Positions 18,201 through 25,701 of a stretch of DNA of 64,000 bases are shown in pieces. The position numbers were made by a program, and so were the translations under genes. The notes below the pieces were generated by a model. It had not been told where the DNA came from, searched no databases, and worked only from the letters and a program-made list of their open reading frames with translations. Within the stretch, counting starts at the first letter, position 1, and each line of letters starts with the position of its first letter. Source of the stretch: Stentor roeselii. Its lineage: Eukaryota; Ciliophora; Heterotrichea; Heterotrichida; Stentoridae. Where the stretch lies: NCBI GenBank assembly GCA_006503475.1, contig RSEH01000077.1, positions 62,001 to 126,000 of the forward strand. The letters are read 5' to 3'.

Positions 18201-19544
18201 GGGTCGCTTTTCTTGACGAATAATCAAAAAAACTGGGTGTTAGCGCAAAAACTCATGATTCGGTGCTTTCCACGTATTAAGTTCTTGAAACCTCCGAATA
18301 AGTTTCAAGGGTATTTTTATGATTTTATCATGAATTATAAGTTTGATGTACTTATACAAACTTGTATTGTTTTAAACGTGATTTTCATGGGACTTATCAG
18401 CTTTCCCGCAGACCCGGATCTTAACTATTTCTTGGAACTTGCGAATTTCATCTTCGTTGTCATCTTCGCGATTGAAATGGCTTTGAAAATGATAGGCTTG
18501 GGACCGACTCTTTACTTTGCTGACGCTTGGAATAAATTTGACTTCTTCGTGACAATGCTGAGCATTTTAACCCTCTTGCCCATCGCGGCTCTTGAAAGTG
18601 CAACAGTTTTCAGGTCCTTTCGAATTGCGAGACTTTTCAGATTAGTGAAGATTTACAAAGGCTTTCAAAAGGTTTTAAACACTGCAGTCTTGGCAGCTCC
18701 AGCTTTGTTGAACATTGGAACTTTGCTGGCTTTGCTTTGGTTTGTTTATGGCGTTGCAGGAATGTATTTGTTTGGAAAGTTGGACTATTCAACAGCAGAC
18801 GCTTTAGACGATAATACGAATTTTAGTACTTTTTATAATAGCTTCGCACTGGTTTTCCAGTGCATCACTGGAGAGAACTTTGATGTGATCATGTGGGACT
18901 GCATGGGGATTCCGGATTGCACAGGGGGAAGTGATTCATGTGGAAGTCCGATTTTTGCAATAGTTTTCTTTGTTTCTTATGTGATTTTCGGAATCAATTT
19001 CTTTTTGAATATGTTTATCGCTGTTATTTTAGAGAATTTCACTGAAGAAGAAATCGACCTCACATTGGCAGGACTCAATCAGAAGGATTTAAGGAAGTTT
19101 GAAAAAGGATGGGCCATGTACTCCCCCCTTGGCGACTACCACCTGCCCATTGAAAAGTTGCCCATGCTTCTCTTGCAGGTCGACCTTCCTCTCGGCTTCG
19201 CTGGGCAGGGACTCAACAGTCGCCAGATTCTTCAGATCATTAAAGCTCTTGGAATTAAAGACTTCGGAGAAAAGGTCCACTTTGCTGATGTTCTTTGGTG
19301 TCTTGCTACGTCCGTCGCTGGCACTAGTCTTGAAGAGGCTAAATCTTGTGAAGCTGTCAAAAGTATCACTAAAGCTGTTCCTATGAAATTTCCTATCTTT
19401 GGGAAAGCTGATAAGCGTCAGGCGTTTTATAAGGAAGAAATCTCAGCTGCTAAGATTTTAGCTGCGAAAATCATTTGGGCTGCTTGGAAACAGTATAAGA
19501 TTGATAAGGCTTCTGGGAAGAAAAAGATATCTTTCCCGTTTTAG
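15291..19544 (+). CDS. Four-domain voltage-gated cation channel alpha subunit with S/E/G/E pore
   Basis: 1417 aa, start AAATAAATGG, no intron needed. Four repeats of six membrane segments are visible, each with an Arg-rich S4 (for example LRTIRILRPLR and LRALRALRPLR). The pore loops read TMSGW, TQENW, AGGGW and TGENF; aligned to CaV/NaV channels the selectivity ring is S-E-G-E, not EEEE or DEKA. The II-III linker has an acidic stretch followed by a run of arginines. A C-terminal AAKIIWAAWKQYK looks like a calmodulin-binding IQ motif. At 1417 aa it is compact. Likely carries Ca2+ or Na+ at the plasma membrane or cilia; the ion cannot be fixed from sequence. Confidence 0.92.
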   Translation: MEDELRKMSALQRVEYDFQVLYNQQVEMQKITKQEDVCLIQMHSRYQEKPYSATSLGFLTVTNPFRKFIIGIALNGKFDTFILAAIMFNCLLLAIDDYTSGAWKAQVDMVLTIVFTGECVLKILAMGFLFGKNSYLTDPWNMLDFFVVTTGLMGMFTGGGNMSVLRTIRILRPLRTINSIPEMKVLTVSILNSIPMLVDIFVLILMFILIFALVGAQLYGGNFSIVCFNMDGTTDYQICAFKPGCKEYMVNCGNTGCAENQYCWDSGENPNQGLVNFDNLAFGFLTIFTSMTMSGWSDVMRMGRAALNAKLLNDIFFYFLIVIGSFFLMQLTVAAIFVKFMESSKEQKNRIKLIEVSKPPIDFTPQKPDADKESKIMKWYRFRMDFYHKIHTDWFSGVTMTIIIINTLVMGSEYYGMTEAHIYVSDKLNIMLNILFAIEMIMKLIGLGFKGYTYEIMNIFDGVIVIMGIVELCLNGVKGLLVLRAFRMLRIFKLARKWKTLKTMLIKLINSMKAISYLALLMLIIMFIYTLLGKQLFQFQMDDGEGENPRANFDNLFWAFITVFTILTQENWNGIMANAVGPTNILYALFFVSFIVIGTCILLNLFLAILIEQFENYEPGSDDEDDLEAARLAEEEAERQRRRRRRRKNAVNSGEEDDEEESDVVEAIPLYGKSMFLFSKKNKFRAGLRDMLTHPYFDSTIYTLISFSCILLALDEPKQLPYTTRFLDLANNVVLGLFTLEMLIKIVVFGFAGSKNAYIKNSWNLLDIFIIFMSYFDMLLAAVLGGVINLSFLRVLRALRALRPLRMVSQDEKMKKVITSVIRTIPELINVMMITLLFYIIFGIIGVIFFKGGMYYCTDPNISLQAECKGSFQTSDGEMLVRDWRTLNFHFDHIFNAILTLFCVSAGGGWSDYMYAQVDIVGPGLAMERDFNQVASLYYVGFIFLVNFFIMNLYLGAIVTNFNAIQKELDGSLFLTNNQKNWVLAQKLMIRCFPRIKFLKPPNKFQGYFYDFIMNYKFDVLIQTCIVLNVIFMGLISFPADPDLNYFLELANFIFVVIFAIEMALKMIGLGPTLYFADAWNKFDFFVTMLSILTLLPIAALESATVFRSFRIARLFRLVKIYKGFQKVLNTAVLAAPALLNIGTLLALLWFVYGVAGMYLFGKLDYSTADALDDNTNFSTFYNSFALVFQCITGENFDVIMWDCMGIPDCTGGSDSCGSPIFAIVFFVSYVIFGINFFLNMFIAVILENFTEEEIDLTLAGLNQKDLRKFEKGWAMYSPLGDYHLPIEKLPMLLLQVDLPLGFAGQGLNSRQILQIIKALGIKDFGEKVHFADVLWCLATSVAGTSLEEAKSCEAVKSITKAVPMKFPIFGKADKRQAFYKEEISAAKILAAKIIWAAWKQYKIDKASGKKKISFPF

Positions 19545-20631
19545 GTAGATTAAGTGATTAGGTTGAGAATTTTAGGCTTTTCATGGGAATTAAGGGTTTT
19601 TAGGATTTTTTTTTGATTTGAAGGTTTTGGTGGGGTGAGAATGGAAGTTTTTGGTTCTTGTATAGCTTTGAAGTTATTTTTAGAATTGATTAAGAAGATT
19701 GTCTTTAAAGTACTGAGAGGTAGGATGAGTAAAATACTTAATTTCATTGAACATGTAAAATCTTCTTAATTCTTTTCAGATATCATGGAAATCAATCCGA
19801 ATAATTACATCAAACCTCTTTCAAACTTTATTTGAAGTCTTATTATTAAAATAAGCCAATATTAATCTCTCAGCGAATCGAGAAAATCTCAACAAGGAAG
19901 TTTATTAAATATTCATAAATCATTATTTGATTTTTTGAATAATCTTAATTTTTCTTAAGTAGAGCATGCAAGTAATTCGAACAATAAAAAAAATAAGGTG
20001 ATTAATCGGAGCAGTTTAAGAAGAAATTTTAATAAAATATTCATCAATATCACAATTCGGAGAGATTTTTCAACGGTTAACTATAAAAGCAATTAAAACG
20101 AAGATTTCAGTTTAATTTTGAGATTATTAGGAATTTGTTGAAGATTCAATAATAATTGTTAAAAGAGTATTAATAATCATTAAACTTAAAAGATATAACT
20201 ATAAACATTTCTAAATATTTAATTTTATATACTAGCCAAAGTAATTTTCTGAACTTTTTTGTTTCAATAAAATATATGATTATTAGTTTTATATCAAAAG
20301 GTTCCCAGAATGGCTACTTTCAAACTTTGTAATTTTTAAGATAGTTTGAGAAGCAAATTTCATTTGGTATTTGAAATTCTTATATTTGTGAATATCTCTT
20401 AGAGAATTCATTTTAATATAAGCACAAGCTGTCCTTTCATTCTTTAAATCCAATTTATAATCAAACCATCCTAAACCCTAAAACCCAAAAACCCCAATCA
20501 TCAACCCAACCAATTCCAAAACTATTATAAAAAAATCAAATAAATCCAAACTCAATGCATATCCAATCAACCTTGAATCAAATCATAAAAATCACCAAGT
20601 CTTCCTGATACTCTTCTTAATAATAATTCAA
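19545..20631. other. Intergenic region, G/T-rich then C/A-rich
   Basis: 1.1 kb. The first 200 bases after the channel gene are G/T-rich on the plus strand (AATTAAGGGTTTTTAGG), the centre is plain AT, and the last 180 are C/A-rich (CCTAAACCCTAAAACCC near 20470). No gene seen. The C-rich stretch resembles telomere-like repeats but is short and imperfect. Confidence 0.55.
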
Positions 20632-21132
20632 ATGCGTCCAACAGAGCTGAACTTCCGAAGTCCAAAAGAAAAAACTCCTGACGCAAGCCACCCAACAGTG
20701 ACCTTCGACGGTCGTAAGCTAGCCTTCATCCCATCAAGCACAAAAGGCAGTCTTCCTCTAAGCCGTCGGTTCGCGCAATACGACTCAGAAGCGAAAAAAA
20801 CAGGTTACCGAGTAGGTCCAGGGACCTACGACAACCAAACCTCAGGAATCGGCCGAAGCAAGTCAAAAGGCCCAGTATACAAAGACTATCACGGAGGAAA
20901 AGACGTCTCGAACAACGGTTACTTCTACTACGGCAACCACCTCGTATTCGAACCTGCATTCGTTATGAAAAGTCGAAGCGTGAGAAACAACCAGGATTGC
21001 GCTGTCGACGCATCTCAACTTCTTACAAGGCCACAAACTTCGAATAGTTTTTATAGAAGCTCGAAAAGGTCAATTAAAAGCTCCAGGCCCGGCTCGGCGA
21101 AGTCGCCGTATATGACAAGGTCGAAGAACTGA
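20632..21132 (+). CDS. SHIPPO/STPGR-repeat protein (ODF3-like axonemal protein)
   Basis: 166 aa, basic (Arg/Lys/Ser-rich). Residues 61-67 read VGPGTYD, the core of the SHIPPO (STPGR) repeat found in ODF3/CIMAP proteins that line ciliary doublet microtubules. Only one good repeat is present, so the subfamily is uncertain. The tail is low-complexity, SSRPGSAKSP. The frame ends in TGA immediately followed by TAG; this is one of only two genes in the window that would end in TGA, and reading UGA as sense would add a single residue. Confidence 0.68.
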   Translation: MRPTELNFRSPKEKTPDASHPTVTFDGRKLAFIPSSTKGSLPLSRRFAQYDSEAKKTGYRVGPGTYDNQTSGIGRSKSKGPVYKDYHGGKDVSNNGYFYYGNHLVFEPAFVMKSRSVRNNQDCAVDASQLLTRPQTSNSFYRSSKRSIKSSRPGSAKSPYMTRSKN

Positions 21133-21513
21133 TAGAAAGTAAGTATTTAAATGTTGAATATTGACTGGTTAGAGGTTTTGAACTTTAGAGGTTTAATGGA
21201 GGGTTGCTCAGTTTGGAATTGAAGAGATTTATTGAATTTTTTATAAAAGGACTTAGGGGTTGTATGGGTGATGAATTGAATGGAGTTGAATAGGTGATTG
21301 GAAGTCTTGGATCTCTATTCAGCATGTGCTTGATTTGTAAGTCTTTCCTAGATTTCCCATATTTAAGATTAAATTGGCCATGCAAACCAACCCTGTACAT
21401 CCTGGACTCACTGTCATTTCTTCGCTCCTTGCATCAGATTCTACATGATCCTTAGCCTACCTCGTCAAATAGACGACTACTAAGAAATTAACGATTAATG
21501 GAAACAAATATTT
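21133..21513. other. 3' intergenic region with a GC-richer island and a hairpin
   Basis: 381 bp between convergent gene ends. Bases 21360-21480 are noticeably richer in G+C than the surroundings and contain a perfect 5-bp hairpin, TCGTC-AAATA-GACGA, at 21462-21476. This could be a small RNA gene or a decayed coding piece. I see no tRNA or snRNA match. Confidence 0.35.
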
Positions 21514-22151
21514 TTACTGCAAGTTTAAAAATTGAAGAGTCTCTGGATCGGAGACCAGTTCAAAGCTGAGCTTGAGTGATCTAGCAGCTAAAAAAAGACA
21601 ATTCTCTGCTATATTGTGATGTGATTTATAGAGTGATGCCTTTGTTTTAAAGAAATCAGTACCGAACCCATATGCAACTCTTAGAAAATTATTTTTGGCC
21701 GTAGCAGGAAGACTAAGATTATCTACAAACTTCTTTATTCGACTGTACGGAAGCTTAACCGACACATTAAATCCAATTTCTTCAAGAATAAGAAACTCAT
21801 GAAAAATAACACTGTCTTTGAGACTTGACAATGTGGAAAGAGAAGCAGGAGGGACTTGAAGATTAGGAGTTTTCTGCACCTTTTTCTTCATTTTTACTTG
21901 GTATAATTTTTCACAAAGTGATTTTATATGTCTTGGCTGTTCCACAACTTTACCTGCGAGAAAGACACAAGCGGCTGATAAGTGGAGGGTCTTGAACTTA
22001 CTTGAGCAGAAAGTTGTATACTAAGAATATTTATTACTTTGTGGAAGTATGCGTTGGCTGTGGCCATGCATTCCTTATTAACTCGCAGTTGCATAGACAG
22101 TTCTTGGATTATCCAAAGACCTTTGATTCTGTCTTGCCTTTGACCTTCCAT
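21514..22151 (-). CDS. Transcription-type cyclin (cyclin T/K/L-like), frame interrupted by an 11-nt segment
   Basis: Partner of CDK9/12-class kinases controlling RNA polymerase II. The first cyclin fold reads IIQELSMQLRV ... ATANAYFHKV, then LSAACVFLAGKVVEQPRHIKSL, a clear match to the cyclin T/K signature (xxPACLFLAxKVEEQPR). A second cyclin repeat follows (HEFLILEEIGFNV ... SHHNIAENCLFLAARSL). The two halves lie in different frames; removing exactly 11 nt at 21991-22001 (gtaagttcaag) joins them with correct spacing to the family. About 200 aa in all, short for the class because it lacks a long C-terminal tail. A HEXIM-like gene lies 1.5 kb away. Confidence 0.82.
21991..22001 (-). other. 11-nt GTAAG...AG segment interrupting the cyclin frame
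   Basis: On the minus strand gtaagttcaag lies between codon 50 (Gln) and ACC (Thr). It begins GTAAG and ends AG, and its removal restores the cyclin frame exactly. It is 4 nt shorter than every other intron here. It could be a record-short intron, a 15-nt intron that lost 4 bases in the assembly, or a true frameshift. Confidence 0.5.
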
Positions 22152-22579
22152 TTATAAACAACAGTTTTTCAGCTGGATGTTGAGAGAAAAGCCTTTATTT
22201 AAGGGATTTGTTTAGAATTGCGGTTTTACGTTAACTTCTTTAATGGAAATAGAAAATTTGAATAGTTTAGATATGATGGGGTTTTAGGAAATTTAAAGGT
22301 TTTAGATTTTATTCTGGGGATTTTTGAAGTGGACTTAGTTGTGCTGATATCTGAAAATAGTTTAATTTTCATTATTATTTATTAAAGGACTTTAATTCCA
22401 GCAGGATTTGAATCAAAATTTTTACAGGCTTCATTCAACTTTTCACTAAAATTAAATATTTTCGCTATAAAGACTGACGTTCACTGTTCAAAACTCTTCA
22501 ATTTCCATGATTTTTTCTTAAAATAACCAAAAAACCCATCAAATACACATAAAAACCAAATCATAAAGCAATCTAATAA
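22152..22579. promoter_or_regulatory. Divergent intergenic region, cyclin / LYR protein
   Basis: 428 bp between outward-facing ATGs. The left side is G/T-rich and the right side C/A-rich on the plus strand, which means C/A-rich leaders on both coding strands. No named motif or RNA gene recognised. Confidence 0.4.
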
Positions 22580-23038
22580 ATGGCATCCTACTACAGCAGA
22601 GGTAGAAACCAAATCACAACAAAGCCACTAGACATTCTAGTATACAACCGTTCAATATCCTCAAAAACCGTTCCAGAAGCTTACCTAAAGCAGTTAAAAA
22701 TGTACCGAGATGCATGCCGTCGTCTTCCATTCATCATATCGAACTCATACATGACCCACGAAGTTCATGCAGTGCGAGCACGTTTGAACCTAGCCCAGCA
22801 CCTGCGTCGTTACATGTACGTCCGAAACCCAGCCATTCTAGACTCAGTGACTCAAGACATGAACGAGTGGATCTACGAAAGTGTCTGGAACTACAACCAT
22901 CATCACAACTTCTACTTCATGTTAGTCAACGAGTACGCCGACAACCAAGGCTATTCTTACCTCGATGAAGAAAAATACTCAAAATGCAGTCCTTTCTTAA
23001 AAGCTTTCTTTTCAGGTGCTGGAAAACCGGCTGCTTAG
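22580..23038 (+). CDS. LYR-motif protein, likely mitochondrial complex I subunit NDUFA6 (B14)
   Basis: 152 aa, start CTAATAAATGG. The LYR-type motif appears as LKMYRDACRRLP, followed by R-rich helices and VRNPAILDSVTQDMNEWIYES...WNYNHHHNF, which parallels the HVTDPRVVDLL...ELEETIKVWKQRTHVMRFF end of NDUFA6. LYR proteins bind acyl carrier protein and NDUFA6 sits in the matrix arm of respiratory complex I. The N-terminus is basic and could serve for mitochondrial import. It could instead be another LYR assembly factor; NDUFA6 is the best fit I can see. Confidence 0.62.
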   Translation: MASYYSRGRNQITTKPLDILVYNRSISSKTVPEAYLKQLKMYRDACRRLPFIISNSYMTHEVHAVRARLNLAQHLRRYMYVRNPAILDSVTQDMNEWIYESVWNYNHHHNFYFMLVNEYADNQGYSYLDEEKYSKCSPFLKAFFSGAGKPAA

Positions 23039-23056
23039 AATAGTTTATTAGTTAGA

Positions 23057-23503
23057 CTATAACATTGAATGTCTCTTACTCAGAGATGCACGGAAACGAG
23101 GAGAATATCCTTCAGTGTCGAAAGTGTTTGAAGTCGAATCTCGGTGATTTGGAGATACGTGGATTGTAATGTCGCCTAAGATGTTAATGCTCTGGGAGGT
23201 ACTTCGGATGTAGGATATCAGGTAACTTCCGCTTTCGTTTGGAAATGTCACTCGAGAGACACCTGACATGTTGCCTGGCTCGCGCATTATGAAGATTCTG
23301 AATAAGAAGTACCTGTTGTTTGTGTTCAAGTGAGGAGGTTTGTTTAGACATAGGTAGTCCGTGTCAAGAATCATTGTTCGGTCTACCTGGAGAAATACGT
23401 CCATGTAAGCTTTACCGTCTTTGTACTCTACCTTGGAATGGGAAAAAGAAACTGATGCACTGGGTCTGATACAACAAAATAAACCAGTTATTCCACAGTT
23501 CAT
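23057..23503 (-). CDS. Protein of unknown function, about 148 aa
   Basis: Minus-strand ORF from ATG at 23503, beginning MNCGITGLFCC, a cysteine-bearing short N-terminus that could be lipid-modified (speculative). The body looks beta-rich: hydrophobic/polar alternation in YLCLNKPP ... RYFLFRIFIM and SYLISYIRSTSQSINILGDITIHV, suggesting a small beta-sandwich, perhaps C2- or PITH-like, but no family is recognised. A Ser/Arg tail ends it. It converges on the LYR gene with 18 bp between stops. It is divergent from the HEXIM-like gene. Confidence 0.6.
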   Translation of the reverse strand: MNCGITGLFCCIRPSASVSFSHSKVEYKDGKAYMDVFLQVDRTMILDTDYLCLNKPPHLNTNNRYFLFRIFIMREPGNMSGVSRVTFPNESGSYLISYIRSTSQSINILGDITIHVSPNHRDSTSNTFDTEGYSPRFRASLSKRHSML

Positions 23504-23660
23504 TAAATTTAAATCATTCGAAGAGAGATCATTAAAATTGCTGCTGGAAGAATGGGTTAGAGTAAAGAATAATAATCTGCTGGTTTTAAGCCAAATGGCC
23601 TGTGGTGAAAGATCGTAAGTATGGTTGATAAAAGAAAAAACAGATTGAAATTAGGACTAG

Positions 23661-23918
23661 ATGGTAAAATGCCAAAAGACAGATAAGGGCTACTTGAACA
23701 AGAGACATCGCAAGCTAGCTTTCCATGATATGAAGGACGACTTCAAATTAAAACTTAGACGTCTCAAGGAACTTCACTTTAGAAAGAAATGCAAGAAACC
23801 AAGAGCTCCTCATAATACAACTCAGTATCTTATGGAACTCCACGGAATGACTACTTTTGACTCAGATGAGTTGTTAGGTTCTGTCTTATGGATAAAACTC
23901 AAAAATTCGAAGGGTTAA
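23661..23918 (+). CDS. Small HEXIM-like protein (P-TEFb inhibitor motif)
   Basis: 85 aa from ATG at 23661. The key block is APHNTTQYLMELHG at about residues 49-62, matching the HEXIM signature PYNTTQFLM(D) at nearly every position. It is preceded by a basic arginine/lysine region (NKRHRKL ... LRRLKELHFRKKCKKPR) like the RNA-binding basic motif of HEXIM, and followed by acidic residues. In animals HEXIM, bound to 7SK RNA, holds CDK9-cyclin T inactive through this motif. Here the coiled-coil C-terminal region of animal HEXIM is missing, and it is far shorter than the 359 aa of human HEXIM1. A transcription-type cyclin gene lies close by. An in-frame stop just before the ATG supports the start, but an upstream exon cannot be excluded. 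Confidence 0.62.
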   Translation: MVKCQKTDKGYLNKRHRKLAFHDMKDDFKLKLRRLKELHFRKKCKKPRAPHNTTQYLMELHGMTTFDSDELLGSVLWIKLKNSKG

Positions 23919-24034
23919 AGTAAAGAGAATCATTCGGACTTCGTCGTTCGTCGCACCTCGGCTTATGTTACGTTTTAGAATATTAGGTAAGATGATGATG
24001 AAGGGTGCCCTAGAGTCTATTGTTGTTTATTTTA

Positions 24035-24540
24035 CACTTCTTAGTGATTTAAATCATTCTAAGTCAGATCATAAAAAATTTTGATGGAAGAATGGGTTAG
24101 ATAAGACTAAGGAATAATAATCACTTGATTTAGATTTAAGTTGAATAATCGGTGAAAGAATGTAAGTTAGGTTGATAAATGTAAAAATAGATTGAAATTT
24201 AGAATAGATGGTAAAATGACAAAAGATAGATAAGGGCTAGTTGAACAAGAGTCATCGGTAACTTGGGTTAATAATATGAGGGATGACTTTTAATTGAAAC
24301 TTAGACGGTTTAAGGAACTTCACTTTAGAAAAAATGCCAGAAATAAAGAGCTGCTCATGATAAGGCTTAGAATTTTATGGAACTCTAAGGAATTAATATT
24401 TTGATTAGATTGGTTGATAGGTTCTGTCTTAAGGATAAAACTTTGAAGGGTTTAAGTAAAAAGACTTATAGAGATACGTCATTGATCACATCTCAATTCA
24501 TATAAAGTTTTAGAATATAAGGCTAGATGAATAATATTAT
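24035..24540 (+). pseudogene. Decayed tandem copy of the HEXIM-like gene and its upstream region
   Basis: This stretch aligns base for base with 23495-23995 at a constant offset of 540 bp at its start (both have TGGAAGAATGGGTTAG, at 23545 and 24085). The copy of the coding region carries several stops and small indels: the counterpart of the ATG is followed within a few codons by TGA, and the NTTQ motif is destroyed. Homology runs past the stop codon into the 3' flank (TTTTAGAATAT). It is a dead tandem duplicate, diverged by roughly a quarter of its bases by eye. Confidence 0.8.
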
Positions 24541-25600
24541 ATAGTGTATAATTTTTTATTGGGCATTTTTTTAGTGAGTGAATTTCATTTAAGCTCATAT
24601 ATAGTATTATATCTATATTATCAAGTTTCTTACTTTTAATTCAGATTAGTAATTGATTGAAATATTAGATAAAAAATCTAAATGCTTAGAATTAAATACT
24701 TTGAATTTAAGTTATCGAATATTTATATAATGGTTTCGACCAAGATCTTTCAGTATAATGAATTTTACCATTTTGCAATAATAACATATATCACCTTAAA
24801 ATCAGAATTTTTATAGTTCCAGAACTAATAGACATTATTTTCATAAACAGGATCTAGCCAATTATAAATAGTTTTAACAAGGTATCTTATTTTTAATTTA
24901 CAATTGGATATTTCTTCAATTTTAGATAACATTCCTTCGATGAGTCAATCATTTTATATAAATACAACTAATTGAGTTTATATATAAATTTTATAATGAA
25001 TATGAAACTTTTCTACATGATATTGTGAGCATGAAATCGAAAAAATTTATCATAAGAATTTGTATTGCTAACGAATATGATAAGTTCGAAATAAGCGTTA
25101 CTTAAGGCTAATTTTAAAACTTATGATTATTTTTAATATTTTTGAAAAGAATATGATTAGATCGATATAAACATAAGTTTAGAATAATTAAATAAACTTT
25201 TAAATAGTATTCAATTAAAATTTACCTTAATTCAAAGATTTAATAGCAGCCAATAAATTTCTTTATTTACTAAAAGAATCAAACCAAACTTTAAAATGAT
25301 TTCAGTTTTCCTTTATGAGATTTTTTTTTCAAATGAGGACGCTTGAATAAAGATACGCTTGAATGATAAATTTTTCAATGAATTTGTTTAGATTTGATTA
25401 ACTTCAGATGATTTAAGATATTTCCCATCTCGGGCCAAGACTGGTTAAGAAAATCTCCTCAATTATCCAAAATTAACTGTCTCAAACCCTAAAATCAAGT
25501 ATTAATCACTATCTAAAGATCAAGCCAATAAAAAACCATTATCTAACAATATAAAACCTCATAATCCCAAAAAAATAAAAAAATTCCAAAATAAATCCAA
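24541..25600. other. AT-rich intergenic region
   Basis: About 1.06 kb, very AT-rich, stops in all frames; no gene or RNA recognised. The final 150 bases turn C/A-rich before the next gene. Confidence 0.6.
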
Positions 25601-25687
25601 AATCACCAATTTCCAATTCCATTCATAATCACCAATTCCTAATTCCATTCATAATAACCAATTCCTAATTCCATTCATAATCACCCA
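25601..25687 (+). repeat. 26-nt tandem repeat in a 5' leader
   Basis: Three head-to-tail copies of a 26-nt unit (AATTCCATTCATAATCACC plus AATTCCT) at 25615, 25641 and 25667, the last truncated, with a partial copy before them. The second copy has one change (ATAACC). The repeat ends 14 bp before the ATG at 25702, so it lies in the promoter or 5' UTR. Confidence 0.85.
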
Positions 25688-25701
25688 AATCTCCCTAATA
25701 A

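Noticed and set aside
20465-20510. Telomere-like CCCTAAAACCC stretch
   Set aside because: Short and imperfect, and C/A-rich leaders of this kind precede many genes here; the sequence continues normally on both sides.
21185-21400. 71-codon minus-strand ORF
   Set aside because: No protein-like pattern; it lies in a 3' flank with G/T-rich bias that creates long minus-strand frames.
22385-22415. T-arm-like sequence (GATTCAAATC on the minus strand), possible tRNA
   Set aside because: No matching acceptor stem, D arm or anticodon arm at the proper distances.
23421-23618. Plus-strand frame upstream of the HEXIM-like gene, possibly its first exon
   Set aside because: It overlaps the start of a minus-strand gene, ends in TAA, and no 15- or 16-nt intron joins it to the HEXIM-like frame without stops. 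The candidates gtgaaagatcgtaag and gtaaaatgccaaaag lack A at position 10.
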